Shown here: positions 26,008 through 35,437 of the stretch, one piece after another
Numbering within the stretch: the stretch's first letter is position 1
How the letters are laid out: each line of letters opens with the position of its first letter
Origin: Acidiphilium acidophilum
Lineage (GTDB): Bacteria > Pseudomonadota > Alphaproteobacteria > Acetobacterales > Acetobacteraceae
Assembly (NCBI RefSeq): GCF_033842475.1
Contig: NZ_JAWXYB010000018.1
Location: 2,835,501 to 2,899,500 of the forward strand
DNA: 64,000 bases
Direction: 5' to 3'
Program-made: the position numbers and the translations under genes
The notes under the pieces: generated by a model
The model's input: only the letters and a program-made list of their open reading frames with translations
The model's database searches: none
Told to the model about the DNA's origin: nothing

Positions 26008-26682
26008 GTGACCCAAGCATCTCCCCCTCGTGAAGCCTTGGCCGAAAACTTCAAAGTCATATTTGAAGACTTCCGTCATGCCTGCGAGGCGGACGCCGAT
26101 CACCATCATCCCGCCATCGTGAAGTTCATGGAATTTCTGTTCCTCCTGCTCGACAGCATCGCCGCCAGCCTCGCCAAAGCCGTCGCGGCCTTATCCAACC
26201 CGCTCGCACCAACCCGCGAACAACGGCACGTCCCCAATCCAACACCCGCGAAACCCCGCCGCCAGCGCACCCCCGCGCCGCGCCCGCACGATTCTGGCTG
26301 GCTGGACGATCCGTACCCCACAACCCCCATTCCCACCGAACCAACCGAGCCCGATCCCGTCGATCTCACCGCTCGCGCGGCACGCCGAGTCAGTCACGCC
26401 CCGAACATCGACCCCAAAACCCGGCCAACCGCCCACCCCTGTTGCGCCCCGCGCCGTCGCCTCAAACCGCCCCGACGAAAATCCTGCCCAACAGGAGCCC
26501 AACTCATCACGCCCATTTCGTTACGATATCAAAACAAACACGCTCTCACCCCGCAACGCTGCCCGAAATCACCTGCCGGATTCGCGCCGCCAGCGCGTCC
26601 ATCGAGAATGGTTTGGTCAGCAGATGCATCCCGGCATCCAGGTGTCCGTGGCTCACCACCGCCGTCTCGGCGTACCCGGTAA
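26008..26682 (+). CDS. Hypothetical protein, Pro/Arg-rich C-terminus
   Basis: GTG start at 26008 would give 224 residues. The first 70 residues look protein-like (ENFKVIFEDFRHACEADADH, then FMEFLFLLLDSIAASLAKAV, a hydrophobic helix). From about residue 70 on it is Pro/Arg/Thr-rich, and the last 137 bases overlap the 3' end of the histidine kinase on the other strand, which makes that part doubtful. No family recognised. Possibly a real gene with a shorter conserved N-terminal domain. Confidence 0.4.
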   Translation: MTQASPPREALAENFKVIFEDFRHACEADADHHHPAIVKFMEFLFLLLDSIAASLAKAVAALSNPLAPTREQRHVPNPTPAKPRRQRTPAPRPHDSGWLDDPYPTTPIPTEPTEPDPVDLTARAARRVSHAPNIDPKTRPTAHPCCAPRRRLKPPRRKSCPTGAQLITPISLRYQNKHALTPQRCPKSPAGFAPPARPSRMVWSADASRHPGVRGSPPPSRRTR

Positions 26683-29600
26683 TGAACAGCACCTTCAGCC
26701 CGGGCCGGTTGAGCCGCCCGGCATCCGCCATCTGCCGCCCGTTCATCCCGCCCGGCAATCCCACATCGGTCACCAGCAGGTCGATCCGCGCGGAGGATTG
26801 CAGAACCGCCAGCCCCTCCGCCCCGTCGCCCGCCTCGATCGCGCCGTATCCCAGTTCCCGCAACGCCTCGACCACCAGCGCCCGCACCATCGGCTCGTCA
26901 TCGACCACCAGCACGGTCTCGCCCATCCCGGCCTGCAACGATTCGATCGTCGCCAACACCACCTCGTCCGCCTCGGCATCACCGCGATACCGGGGCAGAT
27001 ACAGGCACACCATCGTCCCCTGGTTCGGCTCGGAATAAATCCGGACCTGCCCGCCCGACTGTCGGGCGAACCCGTAAATCATCGACAACCCGAGCCCGGT
27101 CCCCAGCCCGATCGGCTTGGTCGTGAAAAACGGGTCGAACGCGCGGGCAATCACCTCCGGCGTCATCCCGGTGCCGTTATCGCTCACGCACAGCGTCACA
27201 TAATGCCCCGCCGTGAGTTCGCACGCCTGCGCCGCCCGCTCATCGAGCCGCCGGTTACCGCTCTCCACCGTCAGCCGCCCGCCATCCGGCATCGCATCCC
27301 GCGCATTGATGCACAGATTGAGCAACGCATTCTCCAACTGATTCGGATCGCACAAGGTCGGCCACAAATCCGCCGACAAGGCGAATTCCAGCTCGATCCC
27401 CGGCCCCACCGTCCGCCGGATCAAATCCTCCATCCCCGCCGCCAGCCGGTTCACATCGGTCGGCTTCGGCGCCAGCGTCTGCCGGCGCGAAAACGCAAGC
27501 AACCGATGCGTCAGCGCCGCCGCGCGTTCCGCCGCCCCCTGCGCCCCGGCCAGATACTGCTCCAGCCGGTCATACCGCTGCTGGCTCAGCCGCATCTGCA
27601 TCAATTCCAGATTGCCCGAAATCCCGGTCAGCAGATTGTTGAAATCATGCGCAATCCCCCCGGTCAACTGCCCGATCGCCTGCATCTTCTGCGACTGGCG
27701 CAACTGCTCCTCGACACTCCGCCGTTCGGTCAGATCGAACGCCTCGGCAACCAGCGCGATCACCTCGTCCGCATCGTTGAGCACCGGGCGAATCGAAAAG
27801 TCGAAAATCCGCGTCCCCGCCGGCAAAGTCAGCGCAATCTCCTGATTGACCGCCTCACCCCCCGCCGCCACCGCCACCGCCTCGGCGATCAGGTCCGGCA
27901 TCCCCGGCGTCGCATTGAACCACGGCGTTTCCCACAGCTTGGCGCCCACCACATCGCCAAGCGTCACCCTCGCGAGCATCAGCGCCACCCGGTTCGCCTT
28001 GAGCACCGTGCCATCCGGCAGCGTCAGCCCCTGCGCCTGCGAACCCCCGTCGAAAATCGTCCGCAGCCGCGCCTCGGACAATTCCAGCGCCTCCGCCTGT
28101 TCCCGCTCGACCGTCACATGCCTTCCGCTCGCGAAAATCGTATCGTCCTCCACCGTCGCCACCCAGGCGATCCACCGATACGACCCATCCTTGTGCAGAT
28201 AGCGGTTCTCATGAAACGGCAGATACCGCGCACCCACCATCCGCACCCGCGCCTCGCTCATCGCCCGATCGTCGGGATGCACGAAGTCGATAAAATTATG
28301 CCCGATCAGGTCCCGCGGGGTCCAGCCGAGCACACTCGTCCAGACATCGTTGACCGCGCGGATCACCCCGTCGGTATCCAGCAGCAACTGCAAATCCTGC
28401 GAATGTTTCCACGCCCGGTCCCGCTCGCGCGTCCGCTGCTCGACCTGCTGCTCCAGCGTGGCATTCAGCGCCTCCAGCGCCTGCTGCGCCCGCAACCGCT
28501 CGGTCACGAGGCGGGTCCGGTCGGCAACCGTGCGGATGAACTCGATCTCGTCGGCGGTCCAGACATGAACATCGCGCCGGACCACGAAAAACAGCGCGAC
28601 GAACACGCCCTGCTCGATGATCGGCACATTGACGAACGACCGTATCCCGATCCCGCGCAGCGCCTCGGCATGCGCGCGCGACCTCGCGTCCTTTTCCGTG
28701 TCCACGATCACCACGGTCTCGCCACGGTTCAGATCATCGACATAATTGCCGTACTCGCGAAACCGCCGCACCCCCGCAATCGTCGGCACGCCGGGGTCGT
28801 GATAATCGAGCAATACCTCGATCGTCTCGCTCGCGGCATCGACCAGCCCATACCCCGCCCGGCACACCCCCAGCGTCCGCGCCAGGATTTCCGCCGCGCA
28901 ATAGGCGATCTCCTGAATATCGGTCATGTGGCGCAGCCGGTCGCTGAGGTCGAGCAACGCCTCCTGCCGATGCTGCTGCTCACGGATCTCGGTAATGTCC
29001 CGCCCGACCGAAACCAGCCGCTCCGGCTTGCCATCCAGCCCCGGCAGGGGCGAAATCACCACATCCCACCATTTCGGCGTGCCCTTGTGGGTGGGGCAGA
29101 ACCCCTGGAACCGCCCGATCCCGCCGGCCCGCGCCTCGCCCACCGCCGCCATCGCCGCCGCGTGATCCTCGCCCTTCCATACCCGCAGCCACGAACTGCC
29201 GAGCACCCGGTCGAGGTCGGAAATCTCCATGCTCTCGATGCCGCCATCGCTGACGAACAGGGTATGGCCATCGAGGTCGAGCACCACGATGCAGTCGCGC
29301 GCCGACCGCAGGATGAGCGTATTCAGCCCCCGCGCCTCGCGCAAAGTCGCGTCAGCCGCCCGCTGGTCGGTCCGGTCGCGCAGGATCTTCAGATACCCGA
29401 TATGCCGGTCCGCCTCGTCGCGCAGCGGCATCATCTCGCCGCTCGCCCAGAAACGGGTGCCGTCCCGGCGGACATGCCAGCGCTCGTCGTTCGCCCGCCC
29501 CTCCGCCAGCGCCCGGCGCATCTCGGTCTCGGGGCGGCCGATCTCGCGGTCCTCCTCGGTGAAGATCAGCGAAACATGCGTCCCGGTCGCCTCGTCCGGC

Positions 29601-29794
29601 GGCCAGCCGAACACTTTCTCGGCGCCAGTATTCCAGTCGATGATCACGCCCTCGGAATCCATCGCCACGATCGCGAAATCGACCGCGCTGCGAAACACCG
29701 CGCGATAGACGCCTTCCGCGTCACGACGCATTCCCGATGGTATCCCCTCGGGCCAGTCATCGGGCGAAACGACAGTGTTGGTCAGGGTGTCCAT
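26546..29794 (-). CDS. Hybrid sensor histidine kinase with PAS and GAF domains and a receiver
   Basis: About 1,082 residues from the ATG at 29794 (MDTLTNTVVSPDDW); start uncertain because the frame extends to 30112. No transmembrane helix, so a cytoplasmic sensor. Domains in order: PAS (FAIVAMDSEGVIIDWNTGAE), PAS (DCIVVLDLDGHTLFVSDGG), GAF (EIAYCAAEILARTLGVCRAG), PAS (LLLDTDGVIRAVNDVWTSVL), PAS (GLTLPDGTVLKANRVAL), HisKA with phospho-accepting His in GGIAHDFNNLL, ATPase with NLCINARDAMPDGG, DNGTGM and GTGLGLSMIYG, then a C-terminal receiver with DDEPMVR and probable phospho-Asp in LLVTDVGLPGG. Receiver fusion at the C-terminus implies a phosphorelay; partner and signal unknown. Confidence 0.9.
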   Translation of the reverse strand: MDTLTNTVVSPDDWPEGIPSGMRRDAEGVYRAVFRSAVDFAIVAMDSEGVIIDWNTGAEKVFGWPPDEATGTHVSLIFTEEDREIGRPETEMRRALAEGRANDERWHVRRDGTRFWASGEMMPLRDEADRHIGYLKILRDRTDQRAADATLREARGLNTLILRSARDCIVVLDLDGHTLFVSDGGIESMEISDLDRVLGSSWLRVWKGEDHAAAMAAVGEARAGGIGRFQGFCPTHKGTPKWWDVVISPLPGLDGKPERLVSVGRDITEIREQQHRQEALLDLSDRLRHMTDIQEIAYCAAEILARTLGVCRAGYGLVDAASETIEVLLDYHDPGVPTIAGVRRFREYGNYVDDLNRGETVVIVDTEKDARSRAHAEALRGIGIRSFVNVPIIEQGVFVALFFVVRRDVHVWTADEIEFIRTVADRTRLVTERLRAQQALEALNATLEQQVEQRTRERDRAWKHSQDLQLLLDTDGVIRAVNDVWTSVLGWTPRDLIGHNFIDFVHPDDRAMSEARVRMVGARYLPFHENRYLHKDGSYRWIAWVATVEDDTIFASGRHVTVEREQAEALELSEARLRTIFDGGSQAQGLTLPDGTVLKANRVALMLARVTLGDVVGAKLWETPWFNATPGMPDLIAEAVAVAAGGEAVNQEIALTLPAGTRIFDFSIRPVLNDADEVIALVAEAFDLTERRSVEEQLRQSQKMQAIGQLTGGIAHDFNNLLTGISGNLELMQMRLSQQRYDRLEQYLAGAQGAAERAAALTHRLLAFSRRQTLAPKPTDVNRLAAGMEDLIRRTVGPGIELEFALSADLWPTLCDPNQLENALLNLCINARDAMPDGGRLTVESGNRRLDERAAQACELTAGHYVTLCVSDNGTGMTPEVIARAFDPFFTTKPIGLGTGLGLSMIYGFARQSGGQVRIYSEPNQGTMVCLYLPRYRGDAEADEVVLATIESLQAGMGETVLVVDDEPMVRALVVEALRELGYGAIEAGDGAEGLAVLQSSARIDLLVTDVGLPGGMNGRQMADAGRLNRPGLKVLFITGYAETAVVSHGHLDAGMHLLTKPFSMDALAARIRQVISGSVAG

Positions 29795-29993
29795 CCTTCG
29801 GGCTGAGCGCACGCGACCGGACGTGCTCGACGTCGCGGGAACGGCAGGCCTCGATATACCCTGTCCACCCCCTGCCGTAAACGCCATGTCCGACAAGGCA
29901 GGACCGGGAATGACCAACTTGTCATCCCCCGCCCGGCTTGAGCGGGCACGCCGACAGGACCACGTAAACGTGAGGATTCGCAGGAGCCCCGAC

Positions 29994-30260
29994 ATGCCAA
30001 ACTGGATCGTGCTGCGCCGCGACGACGATGGCGTCATCTCGAAGGTCGATGGTCTCTGGGCCGCCGATGATGCGCAGAGCGCCATCACCCGGATGTGCGC
30101 GGAGACCGGCAAGAACGATGACGGGCGCTGGGAAGCGGAGCTGCCCGAAGATCAGGAACACGTGATGAACTGGGCGCTCGAAGCGGAATCGCGCGGGCTG
30201 CCCGAACATCGTGAGCCGGCCACCACCACATCATCCAGGGAGGATCATCACAATGGCTGA
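29994..30260 (+). CDS. Small acidic hypothetical protein
   Basis: 88 residues, MPNWIVLRRDDDGVISKVDG..., with AGGAG seven bases before the ATG. Rich in Asp and Glu, with WALEAESRGLPEHREPA toward the end; no hydrophobic segment. No family recognised. Its stop overlaps the next gene's start by eight bases, so the two are co-translated. It is divergent from the histidine kinase, with about 200 bases between. Confidence 0.65.
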   Translation: MPNWIVLRRDDDGVISKVDGLWAADDAQSAITRMCAETGKNDDGRWEAELPEDQEHVMNWALEAESRGLPEHREPATTTSSREDHHNG

Positions 30261-30816
30261 CGCCAAACCGTTCGAGGACATCGACCGCGAGGATATCGCC
30301 GCGCAAACCGAGGTTCGCGAGGCCGTGGGGATTTTCGACACGCAGGACCAGCTCCAGGCGGCGATCGACGAGCTGCAACTCGCCGGATTCGACCGGTTCG
30401 AACTCGGCCTCGTCGATACCGATGCCGCACGTGATGCGCCGGCCCATCATCTGGCCGATGACCCGACCACCCCGCGCAAAAACTATGTCGCCCCGGAATC
30501 CTTCGGCGATGCCCAGGGTGGCCTGATCGCCGGCTTCGCAATGCTGCCCGCCATGGGCACCGCCGCGGTGGTCGCAGGAACCGGCGCTGCCGTCGCGGTC
30601 ACCGCTGCCGCAACGGTCGCCACCGGCGGGGTCGGTGCGCTGGTGGGTGGCGCCCTCGCCTACATGGCGACCCGCAAGCGAGCCGACACTCAGACGACCC
30701 AGGAAAACCAGGGCGGCCATCTGCTCTGGGTTCGGGTGCGGACCCCCGGGCACGAGCAGAAAGCCCTCGACATCCTCCGCCGCCACGCCGCCCATCACGT
30801 GCACACCCATGACTAG
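30253..30816 (+). CDS. Glycine-zipper membrane protein with a general-stress-type N-terminal domain
   Basis: 187 residues from ATG 30253. Residues 24-60 (AVGIFDTQDQLQAAIDELQL AGFDRFEL in two pieces) resemble the YflT/GS17M general-stress motif. Residues about 95-140 are a long Gly/Ala zipper (GLIAGFAMLPAMGTAAVV, then GGVGALVGGALAYMATRK) likely to span the membrane, and the C-terminal part (HLLWVRVRTPGHEQKALDIL) looks like a second small alpha/beta unit ending in His-rich HHVHTHD. Probable stress-related envelope protein; role inferred only from resemblance. Forms a two-gene unit with the acidic protein upstream. Confidence 0.6.
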   Translation: MADAKPFEDIDREDIAAQTEVREAVGIFDTQDQLQAAIDELQLAGFDRFELGLVDTDAARDAPAHHLADDPTTPRKNYVAPESFGDAQGGLIAGFAMLPAMGTAAVVAGTGAAVAVTAAATVATGGVGALVGGALAYMATRKRADTQTTQENQGGHLLWVRVRTPGHEQKALDILRRHAAHHVHTHD

Positions 30817-30822
30817 GCTGCG

Positions 30823-33800
30823 CTAAAGTTCGGCGACCTCGGTAATGCCCTGAATCATTTTCACGGCCTGTGCGAGGCGCGGCGAGACGTTGAAGCCGCC
30901 CGGCAAAGCGATATCGAGCCGCGCATTGCTCGGCACCCGGGGCGAGACCAGAACGCGCCCCTTGCCGCGCCCCTCGCGTTCCAGCAACGCCCGCAACGAG
31001 GCCACCGCCTCGATCCGGTCGAGTGTGATCCGGATACCGGAACCGGCATTGGCGGCGGCGCGGTCGAGCGGTTCGGCATCGAGCGCGGTGATGCGCAAAC
31101 TCTCCCCGTCCATCCGCAATTCCACCGTCACCAGCAGCATGGTGCCCTCGGTGAGCACTTCGCGTGAGGTGGCGAGGATCTCCGAGAAAAACGTCACCTC
31201 GAATCCGCCGGTCTGGTCGGACAGCATCACCCAGGCCATCCGGGTGCCGCTCCGGGTGGTGCGTTCTTTCCGCCCGACCACGGCGCCTGCGAGTTTGGCG
31301 CGGGTGATCCCGGCGCGGCCGGTGGGCTCGATCCGGTTCGAGGGTATCACACCGAGGCGCTTGAGCACGCCAGCATAGGAATCGAGCGGATGGGCGGTGA
31401 GGTGAAAGCCGATCGCGTCGGCCTCGAACCCCAGGCGCTCGAATTCCGGCCAATCCGGCGTGTCGGGCAATTGCAGCGGCTCGGGCGCGGCGGCGGTGGC
31501 GAACATGCTGATCTGGCCGGAATTGCGGTTATCCGCCTCGGCCTGAGCACGCCTGATCAGGGTTTCGGCCCCGGCCATGACGCGGGCGCGGTTGGGTTCC
31601 AACCGGTCGAAGGCGCCCGCCTTGGCCAGTTGTTCGATCTGCGCCTTGTTGAGCGATTTCGGCTCCACCCGTGTCGCGAAATCCGCCAGATCGCGGAACG
31701 GGCGGTCGGCCCGGACCCGCGCGACATCCTTCATCGCCCCCTCGCCGACCCGCTTGATCGCGGCCAGCGCATAGCGAATTCCCAATGTCCCGTCCGGTTG
31801 GCGCTCGACGGTGAAATCGGCGACTGATGTGTTGATGTCGGGCGGCAGCATCGGGATGCCGAGGCGAACCGCATCCTGTTTCAACGCGGCAAGCTTTTCG
31901 TGGTTGGTGTGCGACAGGCTCATGCACGCGGCGATGAAGGCGGCGGGATGGTTGGCGCGCAACCAGGCGGTCTGGTAGGAGAGCAGGGCGTAGGCGGCGG
32001 CATGGGATTTGTTGAAGCCGTAATCGGCGAATTTGGCCATCAGGTCGAAGACCTCGATCGCCTTGGCCTCGGTGACGCCTTTGGTTTTCGCGCCATTCAC
32101 GAAAATCTCGCGCTGCGCGTCCATCTCGGAGCGGATCTTCTTGCCCATCGCGCGGCGCAGCAGATCGGCGGCGCCGAGGCTGTAGCCGCCCATGACCTGC
32201 GCGATCTGCATCACCTGTTCCTGATACACGATGACGCCGTAGGTTTCGGCCAGGATTTCGGTAATTGCAGGGTGCAGCGATTCCCACGCCTGACCGTGCT
32301 TGCTGGCGCAATAGGCCGGAATATTGGCCATCGGACCCGGGCGGTTGAGGGCGACGGCGGCAATCAGGTCCTCGAACCGGTCCGGTCGCATCTGCTTGAG
32401 AACGTCACGGAAACCCTGGGTTTCGAACTGGAATACCCCGCCGGCCTCGGCGCGGGAGAGCATTTCGTAGACTTTTTTGTCGTCGAGCGGGATGCGCGCA
32501 AGATCGATCTCGGTGCCGAGCGTGCGCAGGAACTTCACCGCCCGGTCGAGAATCGTCAGCGTGGTCAGGCCCAGAAAATCGAACTTCACCAGCCCGGTCA
32601 GCTCGATATATTTCATCGAATACTGGGTGATCAGCGTGTCCGAGCGCGGGTCCTTGTACAGCGGCACCAGATCGGCGAGCGGGCGGTCGCCGATCACCAC
32701 ACCCGCCGCATGGGTGCTCGCATGGCGATACAGCCCTTCGACCTGAAGCGCGATTTCGAGCAGGCGGCGGATCGCATCGTCGGTGTCGCGCATCTCGCGC
32801 AGGCGGGGCTCGGCCTCGATCGCCTCGGCCAGCGGGATCGGCTTGGCCGGGTTGTTCGGCGTCGCCTCGGCCACCCGGTTGACCTGGCCGTAAGGCATGC
32901 CCAGCACCCGCCCGACATCGCGCACCGCCGCCCGCGCCTGAAGCTTGCCGAAGGTGATGATCTGCGCCACCCGGTCCGCCCCGTATTCGCGCTTGACGTA
33001 GTCGATCACCTCGTCGCGCCGCTCCTGACAGAAATCGATATCGAAATCCGGCATCGACACACGCTCGGGATTGAGGAACCGCTCGAACAGCAGGTTGAAC
33101 GGAATCGGATCGATATCGGTGATCAGCAGACAATAGGCCGCCAGCGACCCCGCGCCGGACCCACGGCCCGGCCCCACCGGAATGCCCTGCGATTTCGCCC
33201 ACTGGATGAAATCGGCCACGATCAGGAAATAACCCGGAAACCCCATCTGCTCGATGACGTTCAGCTCGAATTCGAGCCGTTCGGCATACCGCGCCGCCGT
33301 CGCTCCATCGGCGTCGATCGCGGCGAGCCGGGCGGCCAGACCTTCGCGCGCCATCGCCCGCAACGTCTCGGCCTCGGTGCTGCCGGGGCGGACCTTCGGA
33401 CAGATCGGCAGCAAGGGCTTGCGGGTGGGTGCGGCGATCGCGCAGCGCCGGGCAATGTGCAGTGTGTTGTCGCAGGCATCCGGCAGATCGGCGAACAGGT
33501 CGCGCATCATCCGCGCCGGCTTGAACCAGTGCTCGGTGGTCACCCGGCGACGCTCGGCCTCCGACAGCAACCGGCCTTCGGCGATGCACAGCAGCGCATC
33601 ATGCGCCTCGTGCATGTCCTGCCTGGCAAAGAAACACTCGTTGGTCGCAACCAGCGGCAAACCCGCCGCCTCCGCCAACTGGATCAACCCCGGCTCGATC
33701 GCACGCTCCGCCGGCAAGCCGTGGCGCTCCAACTCGATCGCAATCCGGTCGCCAAACGCATCGCCGAGAGCCGCCAGCAGCGTTTCAGCCTCCGCGCGCT

Positions 33801-34242
33801 GGCCCTCGCCCAGCATCCGCCCCAACGGCCCGAACCGCCCGCCCGTCAACAGCATCAACCCCGCCTGATGCTGGCGCAATACATCCAGCCCGATCTGCGG
33901 ACGGTTCATCGCATCCGAATCGAGAAAACTGCGCGACGACAGTTTCGAAAGATTGTCGAACCCCACCGCATCCTTCGCCAGCAACACCAGCGGATCAGGC
34001 GGCAGACGCGGCTGATCGGCGCGGGAGAGCGCCACCTGACAGCCAATGACCGGCTGAACCCCCTTGTCCACACATGCCTTGGAAAACTCGATCGCCCCGA
34101 ACAAATTCGACGTGTCGGTCATCGCAACCGCCGGCATCGACTCCGCCCGGGCCAGCGCCGCAATCTTGTCCGGCTTGATCGCCCCCTCGGACAAGGAATA
34201 CGCGGAATGAACCCTCAAATGAACGAAATCAGCATGCCCCAT
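30823..34242 (-). CDS. dnaE: DNA polymerase III alpha subunit
   Basis: Replicative DNA polymerase. 1,139 residues from ATG 34242 (MGHADFVHLRVHSAYSLSEG), the normal DnaE1 start; the frame extends to 34314. N-terminal PHP domain (HLRVHSAYSLSEGAIKP), catalytic palm with GPGRGSGAGSLAAYCL and the metal-binding PDFDIDFCQERRDEVIDY, fingers (VLKQMRPDRFEDLIAAVALN RPGP in two pieces), helix-hairpin-helix/thumb region with KSHAAAYALLSYQTAWL and a C-terminal OB fold. The length suits a housekeeping DnaE rather than the shorter mutagenic DnaE2. The second copy of the GC-rich hairpin element lies in its upstream region. Confidence 0.97.
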   Translation of the reverse strand: MGHADFVHLRVHSAYSLSEGAIKPDKIAALARAESMPAVAMTDTSNLFGAIEFSKACVDKGVQPVIGCQVALSRADQPRLPPDPLVLLAKDAVGFDNLSKLSSRSFLDSDAMNRPQIGLDVLRQHQAGLMLLTGGRFGPLGRMLGEGQRAEAETLLAALGDAFGDRIAIELERHGLPAERAIEPGLIQLAEAAGLPLVATNECFFARQDMHEAHDALLCIAEGRLLSEAERRRVTTEHWFKPARMMRDLFADLPDACDNTLHIARRCAIAAPTRKPLLPICPKVRPGSTEAETLRAMAREGLAARLAAIDADGATAARYAERLEFELNVIEQMGFPGYFLIVADFIQWAKSQGIPVGPGRGSGAGSLAAYCLLITDIDPIPFNLLFERFLNPERVSMPDFDIDFCQERRDEVIDYVKREYGADRVAQIITFGKLQARAAVRDVGRVLGMPYGQVNRVAEATPNNPAKPIPLAEAIEAEPRLREMRDTDDAIRRLLEIALQVEGLYRHASTHAAGVVIGDRPLADLVPLYKDPRSDTLITQYSMKYIELTGLVKFDFLGLTTLTILDRAVKFLRTLGTEIDLARIPLDDKKVYEMLSRAEAGGVFQFETQGFRDVLKQMRPDRFEDLIAAVALNRPGPMANIPAYCASKHGQAWESLHPAITEILAETYGVIVYQEQVMQIAQVMGGYSLGAADLLRRAMGKKIRSEMDAQREIFVNGAKTKGVTEAKAIEVFDLMAKFADYGFNKSHAAAYALLSYQTAWLRANHPAAFIAACMSLSHTNHEKLAALKQDAVRLGIPMLPPDINTSVADFTVERQPDGTLGIRYALAAIKRVGEGAMKDVARVRADRPFRDLADFATRVEPKSLNKAQIEQLAKAGAFDRLEPNRARVMAGAETLIRRAQAEADNRNSGQISMFATAAAPEPLQLPDTPDWPEFERLGFEADAIGFHLTAHPLDSYAGVLKRLGVIPSNRIEPTGRAGITRAKLAGAVVGRKERTTRSGTRMAWVMLSDQTGGFEVTFFSEILATSREVLTEGTMLLVTVELRMDGESLRITALDAEPLDRAAANAGSGIRITLDRIEAVASLRALLEREGRGKGRVLVSPRVPSNARLDIALPGGFNVSPRLAQAVKMIQGITEVAEL

Positions 34243-34285
34243 CAGGCGAGCGTAGCACGAAATGGACGGGCAGCGGCAAGCAAGG

Positions 34286-34468
34286 CGAGGGGCTCTGCCC
34301 CTCGACCCCGCCAAAGGCGGAGCCTTTGGAATCCACTAGTTTTGGTTGGGGGAGGGCGATCCAGGCAACTGCCGTTCAACGGCACGGCGCATCGCCCTCC
34401 CCCAACCAAAACTAAAGGGTTCTAAGGGCTCAGCCCTTAGCGGGGGTCCAGGGGGCAGCGCCCCCTGG
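34286..34468 (-). repeat. GC-rich five-hairpin element, copy 2 (inverted)
   Basis: Same five hairpins as copy 1 in reverse order: 34286-34304, 34311-34329, central stem with arms 34338-34360 and 34391-34413 (23 bp, 30-base loop), 34422-34440 and 34448-34468. Situated between the dnaE start and the ctaG stop. Central arms read AGTTTTGGTTGGGGG versus AGTTTTAGTCAGGAGG in copy 1, with matching changes in the opposite arm. Confidence 0.92.
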
Positions 34469-34474
34469 CCTTCC

Positions 34475-35437
34475 TCACCGCCCGGTCCATTTCGCTTCGA
34501 TCACGCGGGCGCCGGTGGGGATGGGGGTTTCGCGGGTTTGTTGATCTTCGTTTTTGCGGATGGCGTTGAGCAGGACGAAGAGGACGGCGGTATTGAGCAT
34601 GCCGGGGGGGATCCATTGGATCATGCCGCCGATGAGCTGGTCCTGGATGGGGGAGATCGAGGGGTAGAGCCGGCCGCAGAGATCGTAGAAATCGTAGTAG
34701 TTCACGGTGGAGAGGGCGACGGTGGCGGCGACCAGGATTTGCGGGAACATGACCAGGAATCCGGTGGCCATGCGGAACAGGTAGGAGGTTCCGGCTTCGG
34801 CGCGGGGTCGCGGGTCGAGCACCACGAGCCAGAACAGCAGGCCGGAGGCGAGCATGGCGATGTTCATCACCGCGTAGAGGGGTGGGTTGATCATCGAGGC
34901 GAAATCGACCGAGGGCAGCAGCCACACGTCGGTTACTGCGATCATGATGATTGCGGCGACGATCGGGTAGCGCAGGAACGCGAGCGGGCGGCGAAGAGCG
35001 GGGCGGGTGGTGAGAGCGATGAGTTCGGCGGGGACGCCGCGGGCGAGCGTTTCGCGAGGCCAGGCGAAGGCGATCAGGAACGGGCCGAAGACGCCGAGCG
35101 TCATCTGCTGGAGGCGGTTGAGGAAGAACATGTGCTGGGCGGCGTATTCGAAATGGGTCTGGGCCACGATGTAGATGGACGCGACGCCGGTGAAATAGCA
35201 GATCCGCCGCCAGAGCCGGGGCATGTCGGCGGGGCCGGTGCGGCGCAGGCCGCGTGCGTACCAGAAGCCGAAGATCAGGGTGAGGCCGAAGATCGGGGCG
35301 TTGAAGATGAACGGGGCGATCCAGGGCAGGTCGGCGGGGACGTAGCGGCACGCGAGGTCGATGACGATGCCGGCGAGCACGATCGCGGTGATCGCCCGCC
35401 GGTCGGTCTGATCGAAGCGGTAGCGTGGAGCGGTCAA
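34475..35437 (-). CDS. ctaG: Cytochrome c oxidase assembly factor, CtaG/caa3 type
   Basis: 320-residue polytopic membrane protein with about seven helices. The run HMFFLNRLQQMTLGVFGPFL and the preceding AQTHFEYAAQHM are the typical His-containing block of caa3_CtaG proteins, which help assemble or metallate heme-copper oxidases. Other helices: AIVLAGIVIDLACRYV, FIFNAPIFGLTLIFGFWYA, YPIVAAIIMIAVTDVWLLP, ATGFLVMFPQILVAATVAL. The start overlaps the lrp stop by four bases, so it is co-transcribed with the regulator. No oxidase subunit genes are adjacent. Confidence 0.85.
   Translation of the reverse strand: MTAPRYRFDQTDRRAITAIVLAGIVIDLACRYVPADLPWIAPFIFNAPIFGLTLIFGFWYARGLRRTGPADMPRLWRRICYFTGVASIYIVAQTHFEYAAQHMFFLNRLQQMTLGVFGPFLIAFAWPRETLARGVPAELIALTTRPALRRPLAFLRYPIVAAIIMIAVTDVWLLPSVDFASMINPPLYAVMNIAMLASGLLFWLVVLDPRPRAEAGTSYLFRMATGFLVMFPQILVAATVALSTVNYYDFYDLCGRLYPSISPIQDQLIGGMIQWIPPGMLNTAVLFVLLNAIRKNEDQQTRETPIPTGARVIEAKWTGR

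Noticed and set aside
26624-29806. 1,060-residue plus-strand open frame opposite the histidine kinase
   Set aside because: Composition is Arg/His/Pro-rich without any recognisable domain; it mirrors the high-GC kinase gene on the minus strand.
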